Assembly (NCBI GenBank): GCA_031275285.1
Contig: JAISOY010000070.1
Location: forward strand, 1-45,174
Source: Bacteroidales bacterium
Lineage (GTDB): Bacteria > Bacteroidota > Bacteroidia > Bacteroidales > UBA4181
Direction of reading: 5' to 3'
DNA length: 45,174 nt
The notes under the pieces are model-generated. The model worked only from the letters and a program-made list of their open reading frames with translations. It made no database searches and had not been told where the DNA came from. This document shows, one piece after another, positions 16,645-25,965 of the stretch (the first letter of the stretch is position 1; each line of letters opens with the position of its first letter). The position numbers were made by a program, and so were the translations under genes.

Positions 16645-18003
16645 ATGGAAAGCAATGTTGATATATTAGGAACGGAAAAAGAAGGAAAGCTGTTGTATCG
16701 TTATGCTTTGCCGTCAATTATTGCAATGATAGCCCAGTCTTTGTATAACCTTGTAGATACTATCTTTATAGGACATGGGATTGGTGTTTTGGCGATTGCA
16801 GCTTTAGCGGTGGCATTGCCTTTGATGAACCTGAGTTCCGCTTTAGGCTCATTGGTCGGTACAGGAGCTTCGACACTTATTGCGCTTAAACTCGGGAAAA
16901 AAGATAAAAAAAGCGCCGCTCTTTGTGCGGGAAATGTTGTATTGCTGAATTTAATTATCGCTGTAAGCTATACAATTATTGTTTTACTCTTTTTAGACCC
17001 GATTCTGATATTTTTTGGAGCGAGCGAAGATACACTTCCCTATGCAAGGGATTATATGCAGATCATCGTAGCAGGGAATGTTTTCACTCAATTATTTCTC
17101 GGATTAAATGAAGTAATACGTTCGTCAGGGTATCCGCAGAAAGCAATGAGACTGACTCTGATGGCGGTTATTGTCAACTGTTTGTTGGATGCACTCTTTA
17201 TTTTCGGGTTTGGTTGGGGGATTAAAGGAGCCGCCTATGCAACGGTGCTGGCGCAGATCATAGCACTCCTTTTTGAACTGAAACATTTAACAAACAATAC
17301 GCATGTTATTCATTTCGAACGTAATATTTTCCGGTTAAAGAAAGATATTGTTTCGAGAATTCTTGCAATCGGGCTATCGCCTTTCATTGTCAATATTTGC
17401 AGCAGTTTGGTTGTGATCATCTTTAACAATATTTTCAAAATCTATGGCGGCGACCTATATATTGCTGCATATGGGATTGCCAACAGGTTGACTTCTATCG
17501 TTTTTATGATCCTGTTAGGATTAGCTTCTGGAATACAGCCTATTATCGGATATAATTTTGGGGCTGAACTTTATTCCAGGGTCAAAAGAACACTCGGATT
17601 GGCCTTGCTGTGCGGGATTTGCATAGCGAGTTTCGCATTCATCTTATTCCAATGTTTTCCTGAAATATTGTGTCGGTTATTTACGACAGATTCGGAGCTC
17701 ATCGGTCTGTCTTCGCAGGGGTTACGTATTATTAGCGCGATGCTGCCATTAGTCGGTTTTCAGGTTGTTGCATCCAATTTCTTTTTGTCGATTGGTTACG
17801 CAAAGAAATCGATATTCCTTTCGCTTACACGTCAATTTTTATTTCTCGTGCCATGCGTCCTCATATTGCCGAAATTTTGGGGTATTAACGGAGTTTGGGC
17901 AAGTAGTCCCGTTGCCGATGTAATAGCGGCTGTTGTTACGGGTATCATGTTGGTATATCAGATTAAATTAATGAAAAACAAGGTTTCAAATAATTCAAAA
18001 TGA
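16645..18003 (+). CDS. MATE-family multidrug efflux transporter
   Basis: A 452-residue inner-membrane exporter with about 12 hydrophobic helices in two related halves. The N-terminal bundle begins ALPSIIAMIAQSLYNLVDTIFIGHGIG, typical of the DinF/NorM-related MATE branch in Bacteroidota. The second half restarts at ILAIGLSPFIVNICSSLVVIIFN, with GLASGIQPIIGYNFGA, a conserved MATE segment. ATG 16645 is preferred over the TTG two codons upstream. It sits between the RND pump and the outer-membrane factor, all on the same strand, so it is probably part of the same resistance operon. The 163-nt gap before it carries an AAAGTCGGAA-family repeat. Confidence 0.93.
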   Translation: MESNVDILGTEKEGKLLYRYALPSIIAMIAQSLYNLVDTIFIGHGIGVLAIAALAVALPLMNLSSALGSLVGTGASTLIALKLGKKDKKSAALCAGNVVLLNLIIAVSYTIIVLLFLDPILIFFGASEDTLPYARDYMQIIVAGNVFTQLFLGLNEVIRSSGYPQKAMRLTLMAVIVNCLLDALFIFGFGWGIKGAAYATVLAQIIALLFELKHLTNNTHVIHFERNIFRLKKDIVSRILAIGLSPFIVNICSSLVVIIFNNIFKIYGGDLYIAAYGIANRLTSIVFMILLGLASGIQPIIGYNFGAELYSRVKRTLGLALLCGICIASFAFILFQCFPEILCRLFTTDSELIGLSSQGLRIISAMLPLVGFQVVASNFFLSIGYAKKSIFLSLTRQFLFLVPCVLILPKFWGINGVWASSPVADVIAAVVTGIMLVYQIKLMKNKVSNNSK

Positions 18004-18072
18004 CTGCTTTAAATTTTTCATTCCCTTATGTAGCTTTTAATTTTTATTTTTTAACTTTTAAAATATTATCTC

Positions 18073-19458
18073 ATGTCTTCAATTAATAATTTTCAACGTC
18101 TTTTATTCTTCATTTTTTCTTTTGCCTTTTTCCTTCTCTTAAGCAGTTGCGGTATTTATAAAAATTATACCCGTTCTGAAATCGCAACGGAAGGTCTTTA
18201 CGGAGAGACATACGAAGCAAAGGATACGACAAATTTCGGAAACCTTGCATGGAAAGATGTTTTCACCGACCCGCAGTTGCAGGAACTCATCCAAAAGGGA
18301 TTAGATAACAATGCCGACCTGAAAATAGCACGGCTGAAAATCAGTGAAGCGCAGGCATCCCTTCGCTCCGCAAAACTTTCGTACCTGCCGTCGTTTGCCC
18401 TGTCGCCACAAGGCACTATTAGCAGTTTCGACGGTGCAAAAGCAACCAAAAGCTACGAATTGCCATTGTCGGCAAGCTGGGAAATCGAAATTTTCGGTAA
18501 GCTGACCAACGCGAAAAAACAGGAAATTGCCGCATTGGAAAAAAGCGAAGCCTATCGGCAAGCCGTACAGAACCAGCTCATTGCCAATATCGCCAACGCT
18601 TATTTTACCCTTCTGGTACTCGACTGCCAGTTGGAAATCAGCGAAGTTACCCTACAAAGCTGGGAAGACAATATAAAAGCCACTCAAGCGCTGAAAACCG
18701 CGGGACAAACTACTCAAGCCGCCGTGGCACAAGCCGAGGCAAACAAACTGTCGGTTGAGGCTTCCATTTTCGACATGAAATTGCAGATTTGGGGAATCGA
18801 AAACACCATCTGTTCCCTGTTGGGCGAAATGCCGAAAGAAGTTGCCCGCGGGCGGCTCGAAGAACAGTCGTTTCCCGAAGAATTTTCGGCAGGTATTCCT
18901 GTCCAGATGCTCTCCAACCGTCCAGATGTCAGACAGGCGGAAGCATCGTTGAAGCAGGCGTTTTATTACACCAACGAATCCCGCTCATACTTTTATCCTT
19001 CGCTGACCCTCAGTGGAAGTATCGGCTGGACAAACAGCGGAGGCGGAATAGTTTCCAACCCCGGGGCATTATTGTGGCAGGCTGTAGGCTCGCTGACGCA
19101 ACCCGTATTCAATCAGGGAAAGAACAAAGCCCGCCTCAAAATAGCCCAAGCGCAGCAGGAAGAAGCGCAACTCACTTTCCAGCAAACAATTCTTGATGCG
19201 GGAATAGAAGTTAATTATCTGCTGACTGCATACCAAACCACCCGAGCAAAAGCGTATATCTACGAAAAACAGACAGAACAACTGGAAACCGCAGTGAGCA
19301 GCACAAAACTTCTGATGCAGCATGGTACAACCAATTATCTGGAAGTTCTTACCGCCCAGCAAACGCTATTGCAAGCCGAATTAGACCAGGTTAGCAATTA
19401 TCTTGAAGAAATACAATGCATCATCAATTTGTACAGCGCGTTGGGAGGAGGGAGGTGA
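18073..19458 (+). CDS. RND efflux outer-membrane factor (TolC/OprM, NodT family lipoprotein)
   Basis: A 461-residue outer-membrane channel subunit with a lipoprotein signal ending LLSSC (Cys about residue 26). It has the duplicated outer-membrane-efflux architecture: NTD strands, then long helices such as LKIARLKISEAQASLRSAKL (about 78-97), NSQLIANIANAYFTLLVL-like and the second repeat RPDVRQAEASLKQAFYYTNE (about 283-302), with LTLSGSIGWTNSGGG as a barrel strand. The helical repeat EEAQLTFQQTILDAGIEVNYLL and the end motif LLMQHGTTNYLEVLTAQQTLL are characteristic. It completes the tripartite pump with the genes at 11718 and 13356 and is last in the run. Confidence 0.93.
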   Translation: MSSINNFQRLLFFIFSFAFFLLLSSCGIYKNYTRSEIATEGLYGETYEAKDTTNFGNLAWKDVFTDPQLQELIQKGLDNNADLKIARLKISEAQASLRSAKLSYLPSFALSPQGTISSFDGAKATKSYELPLSASWEIEIFGKLTNAKKQEIAALEKSEAYRQAVQNQLIANIANAYFTLLVLDCQLEISEVTLQSWEDNIKATQALKTAGQTTQAAVAQAEANKLSVEASIFDMKLQIWGIENTICSLLGEMPKEVARGRLEEQSFPEEFSAGIPVQMLSNRPDVRQAEASLKQAFYYTNESRSYFYPSLTLSGSIGWTNSGGGIVSNPGALLWQAVGSLTQPVFNQGKNKARLKIAQAQQEEAQLTFQQTILDAGIEVNYLLTAYQTTRAKAYIYEKQTEQLETAVSSTKLLMQHGTTNYLEVLTAQQTLLQAELDQVSNYLEEIQCIINLYSALGGGR

Positions 19459-19617
19459 AAATTGAAAATTGATAATTGAAAATTCTGTGGACCATGTCAG
19501 GTATTCAGTGAAAAGTGTCGATTAGGTGGAAAAAATAATTTTAAAAATGTCTAAAATCCGAACCAAAAGAGGACGTGTTTGAACCAATATCGTTAAGTCA
19601 AATCGTTGTTATTTCGC

Positions 19618-19645
19618 ATCATAAAGCAAATTGAGGCTTTATGAT
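19618..19645 (+). promoter_or_regulatory. Perfect hairpin/operator-like inverted repeat upstream of 19676
   Basis: ATCATAAAGC and GCTTTATGAT form a perfect 10-bp inverted repeat with an 8-nt spacer, 30 nt upstream of the ATG. No T-run follows, so it is not a terminator. It may be a leader hairpin or a dimeric-regulator site. Confidence 0.4.
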
Positions 19646-19675
19646 CAATAGTCATAACATTTAAATCAAAAAGGT

Positions 19676-19987
19676 ATGAAAACAAAAGTAATGTATCTGT
19701 TCTTCTTGTCCGTGTTTTGTTCCTTTCTATTAACAAACGCACAGGAAAAAGGTATTCTCATCAAGGGGAGAGTATCTGATGAATTTGGACCAATGCCCGG
19801 AGTTGTAGTGCAAATTAAAGAAACATCAGACTATGTATTAACGGGCTATGATGGTAGTTTTTCGATTAGGATCCCATCTGAAAATACCGTACTTGTATTT
19901 TCAATGGCAGGAATGGTTACACAGGAAGTAGCCGTGGATAAACAGGTGTTCATCAATATTTCTATGAAAGATGATGGGAAATATTAA
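19676..19987 (+). CDS. Short exported protein with a CarboxypepD_reg-like (SusC N-terminal type) domain
   Basis: A 103-residue protein with a Sec signal peptide (about 1-22, cleavage after TNAQ) followed by one carboxypeptidase-regulatory-like beta-sandwich: GILIKGRVSDEFGPMPGVVV, GYDGSFSIRIPS, LVFSMAGMVTQEV. In SusC-type receptors this domain is followed by a TonB box, plug and barrel; none exists here because the frame stops at 19987. The next gene starts 47 nt later. It is either a free-standing single-domain periplasmic protein or the surviving 5' end of a decayed receptor. I favour a standalone gene, because the domain ends cleanly (INISMKDDGKY) and no receptor remnants follow. Confidence 0.7.
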   Translation: MKTKVMYLFFLSVFCSFLLTNAQEKGILIKGRVSDEFGPMPGVVVQIKETSDYVLTGYDGSFSIRIPSENTVLVFSMAGMVTQEVAVDKQVFINISMKDDGKY

Positions 19988-20034
19988 GAGGCTTAAGTGA
20001 TTAACCCGAAACTTTAAATTTTAAATTAAAAACG

Positions 20035-20775
20035 ATGAAAACGATTATAAAGTTATTATTACTGCCAGCAATAATTTCTTTATTTGCCGTAGCATGTAAT
20101 GACGATGATGATGATCCGGACACTATGTATATCAGTATTGCCACTGTTGAAAATCCGGAAAACAAATCAACATTTTTTTTCAAACTGGATCAATCCCAAG
20201 GACGTATGTTAACGGCCGAGACCCTCCTTCCCAATTATCGACCCAAGGACGGACAGAGGATTGTTGCAACATATTCACTTCTCTCGGATAAGTCGTCAGA
20301 AGGAGAATATGACTATGATGTCAGGCTTTATAGGGTATATTCTATACTGACAAAAGAGATTTTTGAAATTACACCTGAGACCCAGGATAGCATAGGAAAC
20401 GATAAGATTGGGATAAATGATATCTGGATCAGTGCTGATTACGTGAATGTGGAATTCATGTATAGGGGCTTTAACAAGGCACATTTTATCAATCTTGTGA
20501 GTGATGATTCTGAGGTGTATGACGACGGAAAAATTCACCTGGAATTCAGGCATAATGCCAATGACGATTCGCCTTTACAAAATAAATGGGGATTGGCATC
20601 GTTTGATCTTGCCCCATTCCTTGAAGACGGATCTGGTCAGTTGATTTTCGTTATCCACACCAAAGAATATGATACGGATGAAAAAACCTATGAGTTACTT
20701 TATAATTCCGGTAGTTCTTCGAATGAGGAGAAAACATTCACCTGGGATGAAGAAAATGAAGGGGATATCGGGTAA
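20035..20775 (+). CDS. NigD-like lipoprotein
   Basis: A 246-residue surface or periplasmic lipoprotein. The signal ends FAVAC (Cys about 21) and is followed by an acidic tether NDDDDDPD. The sequence then follows the NigD pattern: an N-terminal OB-like half (FFFKLDQSQGRMLTAETLLP, GQRIVATYSLLSD, DVRLYRVYSILTK) and a C-terminal half (IWISADYVNVEFMYRGFNKAHFINLVSD, IHLEFRHNANDDSPLQNKWG, LASFDLAPF). NigD proteins are widespread in Bacteroidales; the name comes from a bacteriocin immunity context, but most copies have no known role. It lies 47 nt after the small 19676 gene and is probably co-transcribed. A hairpin terminator follows at 20874. Confidence 0.82.
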   Translation: MKTIIKLLLLPAIISLFAVACNDDDDDPDTMYISIATVENPENKSTFFFKLDQSQGRMLTAETLLPNYRPKDGQRIVATYSLLSDKSSEGEYDYDVRLYRVYSILTKEIFEITPETQDSIGNDKIGINDIWISADYVNVEFMYRGFNKAHFINLVSDDSEVYDDGKIHLEFRHNANDDSPLQNKWGLASFDLAPFLEDGSGQLIFVIHTKEYDTDEKTYELLYNSGSSSNEEKTFTWDEENEGDIG

Positions 20776-20873
20776 AAGGGAATCAGATATGAACTTGACA
20801 CACAATCCGAAATCTGTTAAGTAATGAAAAACAAGAACAATGACTTTCCGGTTTCAATTTTAGTGATGAATGA

Positions 20874-20917
20874 AAAGAGGGGATGTCCAAAATATTATGA
20901 CATCTCTTCTTTTCTCT
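20874..20917 (+). terminator. Rho-independent terminator after the NigD-like gene
   Basis: AAGAGGGGATGTC pairs with GACATCTCTTCTT (with G-U pairs) across a short AT-rich loop, followed by TTCTCTTT. Its GATGTC core resembles the outer stem of the 2796-2910 element. Confidence 0.7.
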
Positions 20918-21129
20918 TTGGTTGACAGTTTTATAATGTGTTGTTATTAATGGAACCGAATATAAAATGCAATACAAAATAAGCAGTATATTGAAGGACG
21001 AAGAAAAATGTACTCAAACCTTAAGAAGCATTTTTTATGAGGTTAATTTAAGGTAAATATTTATCATATTGAATAATTGTGTATTACATATTCCTCATAA
21101 GATGGTTTCTGTATTTGTGTAATATTATT

Positions 21130-21137
21130 TATATTTG
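21130..21137 (+). promoter_or_regulatory. -7 box for mscL
   Basis: TATATTTG matches TAnnTTTG, 35 nt upstream of the ATG; a TTTC 20 nt further upstream (21106-21109) may be a degenerate -33 element. Confidence 0.6.
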
Positions 21138-21172
21138 TTGCCTAAATATTAATAACATAGAAGACAAAAACC

Positions 21173-21610
21173 ATGAAGAAATTTTTGAATGAGTTTAAGA
21201 CATTTGCCATGCGTGGCAATGTGATCGATATGGCTGTAGGTATTATCATCGGAGGAGCATTTGGGAAAATAGTATCATCGCTCGTATCTGATATAATTAT
21301 GCCGCCTATTGGTATGCTGATTGGTGGTATTAATTTTACCGAGTGGAAAATCCAGTTGTCTAAAGCTGTGATTGAAGCGGGTCAGGTCGTGAAACCGGCA
21401 GTAACATTGAATATCGGTAATTTTATCCAAACCGTATTCGATTTTGTCATTATTGCTTTTTCTATCTTTTTGATGGTAAAAGCCATTAATGATTTATCTA
21501 AGAAAAAAGAATCCGAAGAAGCCCCCGCACCTCCGGCGCCTACGAAAGAAGAAACCTTGCTGACGGAAATCCGGGATATTTTAAAGAACGAAGCTGCCAA
21601 AGGAAAATAA
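21173..21610 (+). CDS. mscL: Large-conductance mechanosensitive channel MscL
   Basis: A 145-residue inner-membrane channel that opens under membrane tension to release solutes in osmotic downshock. The N-terminal amphipathic helix and first transmembrane segment are diagnostic: [20 protein letters not shown], then [24 protein letters not shown]. The second transmembrane helix is [23 protein letters not shown] (about 83-105), followed by a charged linker with a Pro/Ala stretch and the C-terminal bundle helix [10 protein letters not shown]. Length is normal. It is monocistronic with its own -7 box. Confidence 0.96.
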   Translation: MKKFLNEFKTFAMRGNVIDMAVGIIIGGAFGKIVSSLVSDIIMPPIGMLIGGINFTEWKIQLSKAVIEAGQVVKPAVTLNIGNFIQTVFDFVIIAFSIFLMVKAINDLSKKKESEEAPAPPAPTKEETLLTEIRDILKNEAAKGK

Positions 21611-21734
21611 TTCTCTTTTTAGGTTTGAAATTAGGAAAGAGTGGTGTTTTATCCGGATTGAATTTTCACTGCAGATTTTTATGGAATAACCTGAAGCAAA
21701 TTAGGTGAAAAATGTAAAAATCTTGTCAAAAGGT

Positions 21735-21765
21735 ATTGCTATTCAAAAAAAGAGCATTACATTTG
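21735..21765 (+). promoter_or_regulatory. Promoter of rpsO
   Basis: ATTG (21735-21738), a 19-nt spacer and TACATTTG (21758-21765) fit the Bacteroidota TTTG-N19-TAnnTTTG consensus with one mismatch in the -33 element. The ATG is 46 nt downstream. Confidence 0.6.
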
Positions 21766-21811
21766 CGGGTCAAAAAAGAAGAGTAAATAAAATTTATAGA
21801 GTAAAAAGAAA

Positions 21812-22081
21812 ATGTATTTAACCGCTGAAAAAAAGCAGGAAATATTTACGCAACATGGTAAGAATGTTGCCAATACAGGATCTCCTGAATCACAAATTGC
21901 ATTGTTTTCATTCCGTATCAACCATTTGACGGAACATTTGAAACAAAACCGGAAAGATTTCGGTACACAGAAAGCTTTGTTAAAGTTGGTAGGAAAGAGA
22001 AGAAGATTGCTCGATTACCTGAAAGACAGGGATATCAACCGCTATCGCGAGATCATTAAGGAACTGAATATCCGTAAGTAA
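21812..22081 (+). CDS. rpsO: 30S ribosomal protein S15
   Basis: An 89-residue ribosomal protein of exact family length that binds the 16S rRNA central-domain three-way junction. Diagnostic segments are NTGSPESQIALFSFRINHLTEHLKQNRKDFGTQKALLKLVGKRRRLLDYL, including the conserved H-L-x-H/K and GKRRRLLDYL region. It is followed by a strong terminator and then pnp, the conserved rpsO-pnp order seen across bacteria. Confidence 0.98.
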   Translation: MYLTAEKKQEIFTQHGKNVANTGSPESQIALFSFRINHLTEHLKQNRKDFGTQKALLKLVGKRRRLLDYLKDRDINRYREIIKELNIRK

Positions 22082-22097
22082 AAAATAAGGCACTTAT

Positions 22098-22130
22098 CAA
22101 AAAGGCAATTGATCGATTGCCTTTTTTTGC
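22098..22130 (+). terminator. Rho-independent terminator between rpsO and pnp
   Basis: AAAAGGCAAT and ATTGCCTTTT form a perfect 10-bp stem with loop TGATCG and a run of seven T residues. The preceding A-run makes it partly bidirectional. Confidence 0.9.
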
Positions 22131-22184
22131 ATTTTTAATGATTTAAAAGTGTCTTTACACAAAATTTGATTAAATAGAAAATTC

Positions 22185-24401
22185 ATGAATGTTATCCAAA
22201 AAGAGATAGTATTGGGCAATGGTCAGACTGTTGTCCTGGAGACAGGTAAATTGGCAAAGCAGGCTGATGGTTCCGTTGTGCTTCGTCAGGGAAAGACCAT
22301 GCTTCTGGCAACAGTTGTTTCCGCAAAAGAAGCAAAAGAAGATGTAGATTTTATGCCGCTTCAGGTAGAATATAAGGAAAAATTTGCTGCTTCGGGACGT
22401 TTTCCCGGAGGTTTTATGAAACGTGAGGCCCGTCCTACTGATTATGAGATTTTGATTTCCCGTTTGGTGGACAGAGCTTTACGCCCTCTTTTTCCTGACG
22501 ATTATCATGCAGAAACTTTTGTTACCATCAATCTGATTTCAGCTGAAAAAGATATTAAACCGGATGCTTTAGCCGGTCTGGCAGCATCGGCTGCACTTGC
22601 CGTTTCGGATATTCCGTTCAACGGTCCTATTTCTGAAGTACGCGTAGCACGCATCGGAGGACAATTAGTGATCAATCCGACATTTGAAGAAGTCGATAAG
22701 GCTGATCTGGATATCATGGTTGCCGCTACCTATGACAACATCATGATGGTAGAAGGCGAAATGAAGGAAGTCTCTGAAGAAGATATGCTCGAGGCGTTGA
22801 AATTTGCTCATGAAGAGATCAAAAATCATTGTAAGGCGCAAATGGAATTGACGGAAATGGTCGGTAAGACGGTTAAAAGAACTTACAGCCATGAAACCAA
22901 CGATGAAGATCTGCGTGCAGCCGTACGTGCAGCTACTTACGACAAAGTATACCAGGTAGCCAAATCCCAGTTACCAAAACACGAACGCAATGATGCTTTC
23001 GAAGCCATTGTAAATGAATTCCTCGAAACGATTCCCGAAGAAGAACGTGAAGAAAAGAAATCATTAGTAGCTCGTTATTACCATGATGTAGAAAAAGAAG
23101 CCATGCGTCGCATGATTCTAGATGAGGGAGTTCGTCTGGATGGCCGCAAAACCACTGATATCCGTCCTATCTGGTGTGAAGTGGATTATCTTCCTTCTGC
23201 ACACGGATCGGCTGTCTTCACCCGTGGTGAAACACAATCATTAACGACTGTGACACTGGGTACCAAAATGGATGAAAAAGTAGTGGACGAAGTCCTGATA
23301 CAAGGATCTGAGAAATTTGTCCTGCATTATAATTTTCCACCTTTCTCAACAGGCGATGCCCGTCCTTCACGTGGTGTTTCCCGTCGCGAAGTCGGTCATG
23401 GTAACCTGGCATTCCGTGCCCTTAAAGGAATGGTGCCTACAGGTGAAGAAAATCCTTATGCAGTACGCGTGGTATCCGATATCCTGGAATCAAACGGTTC
23501 ATCATCTATGGCAACCGTATGTGCCGGTACATTGGCACTGATGGATGCCGGGGTAAAGATCAGGAAACCTGTATCGGGAATAGCTATGGGATTGATCTCA
23601 GAACCCGGTAAATTTGCAGTTCTTTCAGATATTCTGGGCGATGAAGACCATTTAGGCGATATGGACTTTAAAGTGACCGGAACAGCAGATGGTATAACAG
23701 CCACACAGATGGATATCAAAGTCGATGGATTATCGTATGAAGTATTGGCCAAAGCATTGGCTCAGGCTAAGGAAGGACGCATGCATATTCTGGGTAAGAT
23801 TACGGAAGTGATGGCCGAGCCACGTGCCGATTATAAACCCCATACCCCACGTATTGTTCAGATTACCGTACCAAAAGAAATGATCGGTGCCATTATCGGT
23901 ACCGGTGGTAAGGTAATTCAGGAAATACAGGCTGTCACAGGTGCTACCATTGTTATCGAAGAAGTAGACAATAAGGGTGTAGTGGATATTTTTGCCGAAA
24001 ACCGCGATTCAATTGATGCAGCATTGGAATGGATCAACGGAATTATCGAAGTTCCCGAAGTAGGTAAAGTGTATCATGGAAAAGTGAAATCCATTGTTGC
24101 TTTCGGTGCTTTTGTTGAAATACTTCCCGGAAAAGAAGGTTTGTTACATATTTCAGAAGTCGACTGGAAACGTCTTGAAAATCTGGATGGAGTGCTGGCC
24201 GAAGGTGATGAGGTAGATGTGAAACTGGTTGAAGTAGACCAAAAAACCGGAAAATTACGTTTATCAAGAAAAGCATTACTGGAGAAACCGGAAGGGTATG
24301 TTGAACGTCCACCGCGTGAACCACGTCCCGATGGAGGCAACAGGCGTAATAACGATCGGAATGACCGAAACGACCGGAACAGGCGGGACAACCGCAGATA
24401 A
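22185..24401 (+). CDS. pnp: Polyribonucleotide nucleotidyltransferase (PNPase)
   Basis: A 738-residue 3'-5' phosphorolytic exoribonuclease of RNA turnover. The order is two RNase PH-like domains (about 10-225 and 310-545; [20 protein letters not shown] in the first, [26 protein letters not shown] and MGLISEP in the second) separated by a helical linker. A KH domain with the GxxG loop in [18 protein letters not shown] (about 567-584) and an S1 domain ([24 protein letters not shown], about 630-655) follow. The C-terminus ends in a low-complexity Arg/Asn/Asp tail from about residue 700, possibly a disordered RNA-binding extension. It is downstream of rpsO as usual. Confidence 0.98.
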   Translation: MNVIQKEIVLGNGQTVVLETGKLAKQADGSVVLRQGKTMLLATVVSAKEAKEDVDFMPLQVEYKEKFAASGRFPGGFMKREARPTDYEILISRLVDRALRPLFPDDYHAETFVTINLISAEKDIKPDALAGLAASAALAVSDIPFNGPISEVRVARIGGQLVINPTFEEVDKADLDIMVAATYDNIMMVEGEMKEVSEEDMLEALKFAHEEIKNHCKAQMELTEMVGKTVKRTYSHETNDEDLRAAVRAATYDKVYQVAKSQLPKHERNDAFEAIVNEFLETIPEEEREEKKSLVARYYHDVEKEAMRRMILDEGVRLDGRKTTDIRPIWCEVDYLPSAHGSAVFTRGETQSLTTVTLGTKMDEKVVDEVLIQGSEKFVLHYNFPPFSTGDARPSRGVSRREVGHGNLAFRALKGMVPTGEENPYAVRVVSDILESNGSSSMATVCAGTLALMDAGVKIRKPVSGIAMGLISEPGKFAVLSDILGDEDHLGDMDFKVTGTADGITATQMDIKVDGLSYEVLAKALAQAKEGRMHILGKITEVMAEPRADYKPHTPRIVQITVPKEMIGAIIGTGGKVIQEIQAVTGATIVIEEVDNKGVVDIFAENRDSIDAALEWINGIIEVPEVGKVYHGKVKSIVAFGAFVEILPGKEGLLHISEVDWKRLENLDGVLAEGDEVDVKLVEVDQKTGKLRLSRKALLEKPEGYVERPPREPRPDGGNRRNNDRNDRNDRNRRDNRR

Positions 24402-24422
24402 CCGGTTAGATATATACTTTAT

Positions 24423-24460
24423 AATGGCTGTTTGAATCCTCAGGCAGCCATTTTTATTTT
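24423..24460 (+). terminator. Rho-independent terminator after pnp
   Basis: AATGGCTG (24423-24430) pairs perfectly with CAGCCATT (24445-24452), followed by TTTATTTT. It lies 21 nt after the pnp stop. Confidence 0.85.
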
Positions 24461-24490
24461 TGGAAAGTTCCGGTTTTTGTCAGGACTTTG

Positions 24491-24498
24491 TATATTTG
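24491..24498 (+). promoter_or_regulatory. -7 box for the POT-like transporter
   Basis: TATATTTG matches TAnnTTTG. It lies 12 nt before ATG 24511 and 27 nt before ATG 24526, which favours the latter start. Confidence 0.55.
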
Positions 24499-24525
24499 CT
24501 ATTCAATCTTATGACAAACTATTCA

Positions 24526-25911
24526 ATGATGAGCAATGTTTTCAAGAAATTTTCCAGGGCGTTCTGGGTAGCCAATACAGTTGAGCTATTGGAAAGAGCC
24601 GCATATTATGGCGTATTTATTGTCATTACCCTGTATCTTTCCCGTATCCTTGGTTTTACTGATGTTCAGGCTGGTTTCATTTCCGGCTTTTTTTCTGCCG
24701 GCCTGTATCTGTTACCGATGTTCAGCGGTGCCTATGCTGATAAAATAGGGTTCCGTAATTCCTTATTGCTGGCTTTCGGATTGCTGACAATCGGTTACAT
24801 AGGGTTAGGGCTGTTACCTACTTTTTTATCAGCAGGCGGACTGGTGACATATGGAAAAACAGCAGAATTTCACGGATTACAACAGAATCTTTCCCGTTGG
24901 GCCATCATTCCGGTCATGCTGGTGATCATGCTGGGCGGTTCATTCATTAAAAGTGTGATTTCCGGATCAGTAGCCAAGGAAACCACCCCGGAAACACGTG
25001 CCAAGGGATTCAGCATTTTTTACATGATGGTCAATATCGGTGCTTTTTCCGGTAAACTGATCGTAGAACCGTTACGGCGTTCCATGGGTGATTACGGCCT
25101 GGTGGTACTGAATTATTTTTCAGCGGGAGCCACTTTGCTTGCGTTGGTAGTTATCCTTTTGTTATACAAAACCAACCGTACGGAAGGACAGGGCAAGAGC
25201 ATGAAAGAGGTCTGGAACGGATTGGTCAAGGTGCTGGGGAATGGCCGTTTGTTGTTGCTGATGATCATCATTTCAGGTTTCTGGCTGGTACAGGGACAAA
25301 TGTATGCCACCATGCCTAAATATGTGTTGCGTATGGCCGGGGAAAGTGCTACGCCGGGATGGTATGCCAATGTCAACCCTTTGGTGGTAGCCCTCTGTGT
25401 GAATTTTGTCACTCACCTGATGCGGAAGAAAAAAGCCATCACCTCTATGTTTACCGGCATGTGTATCTTGCCGTTTTCCGCTTTTGTGATGGCTACCGGG
25501 AATATGATCGGTAATGATACCATCCTTGCCATGCACCCTATTGCATTTATGATGATCGTCGGGATCGCTTTGCAGGGTTTGGCGGAGACATTTATTTCCC
25601 CGCGTTATCTGGAGTATTTCTCATTACAGGCACCTAAAGGGGAGGAAGGTTTATACCTGGGCTTTTCACACCTGCATTCGTTTTTTTCATGGCTGGTAGC
25701 CTTTATTGTTTCCGGATACCTGTTAGACGCCTTCTGTCCCGATCCCAAGAAGTTCGATACCTATGCACAATGGCAGGAAGCGTCGCAACATGCACATTAC
25801 ATCTGGTTTGTTTTTGTAGGTGTAGCAATCGTAGCAGCTATAGCTCTGTATATATTCAGCAAGGTTACGGAAAGAAAAGATACGGAAATAGCCCGTGATC
25901 AAACAGCTTAA
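24526..25911 (+). CDS. Major facilitator transporter, proton-dependent oligopeptide (POT/PTR2)-like
   Basis: An inner-membrane secondary transporter of about 461 residues with roughly 12 helices. The first helix carries ELLERAAYYGVFIVITLYL, the ExxERxxYYG signature of the POT family, whose Glu/Arg residues couple protons to peptide uptake. Other family-like parts are GAYADKIGFRNSLLLAFGLL (MFS loop 2-3) and FSIFYMMVNIGAFSGKLI (a POT-type NxGa motif). Several starts are possible: TTG 24460 lies in the pnp terminator, ATG 24511 is too close to the -7 box, so 24526 or 24529 is best. Peptide uptake is the family expectation; the sequence is divergent and the substrate uncertain. Confidence 0.82.
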   Translation: MMSNVFKKFSRAFWVANTVELLERAAYYGVFIVITLYLSRILGFTDVQAGFISGFFSAGLYLLPMFSGAYADKIGFRNSLLLAFGLLTIGYIGLGLLPTFLSAGGLVTYGKTAEFHGLQQNLSRWAIIPVMLVIMLGGSFIKSVISGSVAKETTPETRAKGFSIFYMMVNIGAFSGKLIVEPLRRSMGDYGLVVLNYFSAGATLLALVVILLLYKTNRTEGQGKSMKEVWNGLVKVLGNGRLLLLMIIISGFWLVQGQMYATMPKYVLRMAGESATPGWYANVNPLVVALCVNFVTHLMRKKKAITSMFTGMCILPFSAFVMATGNMIGNDTILAMHPIAFMMIVGIALQGLAETFISPRYLEYFSLQAPKGEEGLYLGFSHLHSFFSWLVAFIVSGYLLDAFCPDPKKFDTYAQWQEASQHAHYIWFVFVGVAIVAAIALYIFSKVTERKDTEIARDQTA

Positions 25912-25965
25912 GTTTCACGCTAAGATAGTTGCGTTTCGTTATATTGTGTGTCTGATGCTTGTTAT

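Larger units (their letters stand above)
20776..21172. other. Gene-free 397-nt intergenic stretch before mscL
   Basis: It contains the terminator at 20874-20917 and the mscL -7 box at 21130-21137. Between them the sequence is AT-rich and I see no supported coding frame or RNA gene. Confidence 0.6.

Noticed and set aside
19547..19582. Short basic frame MSKIRTKRGRV in the gap after the outer-membrane factor
   Set aside because: Only 11 codons with no supporting signal; ordinary chance in this gap.
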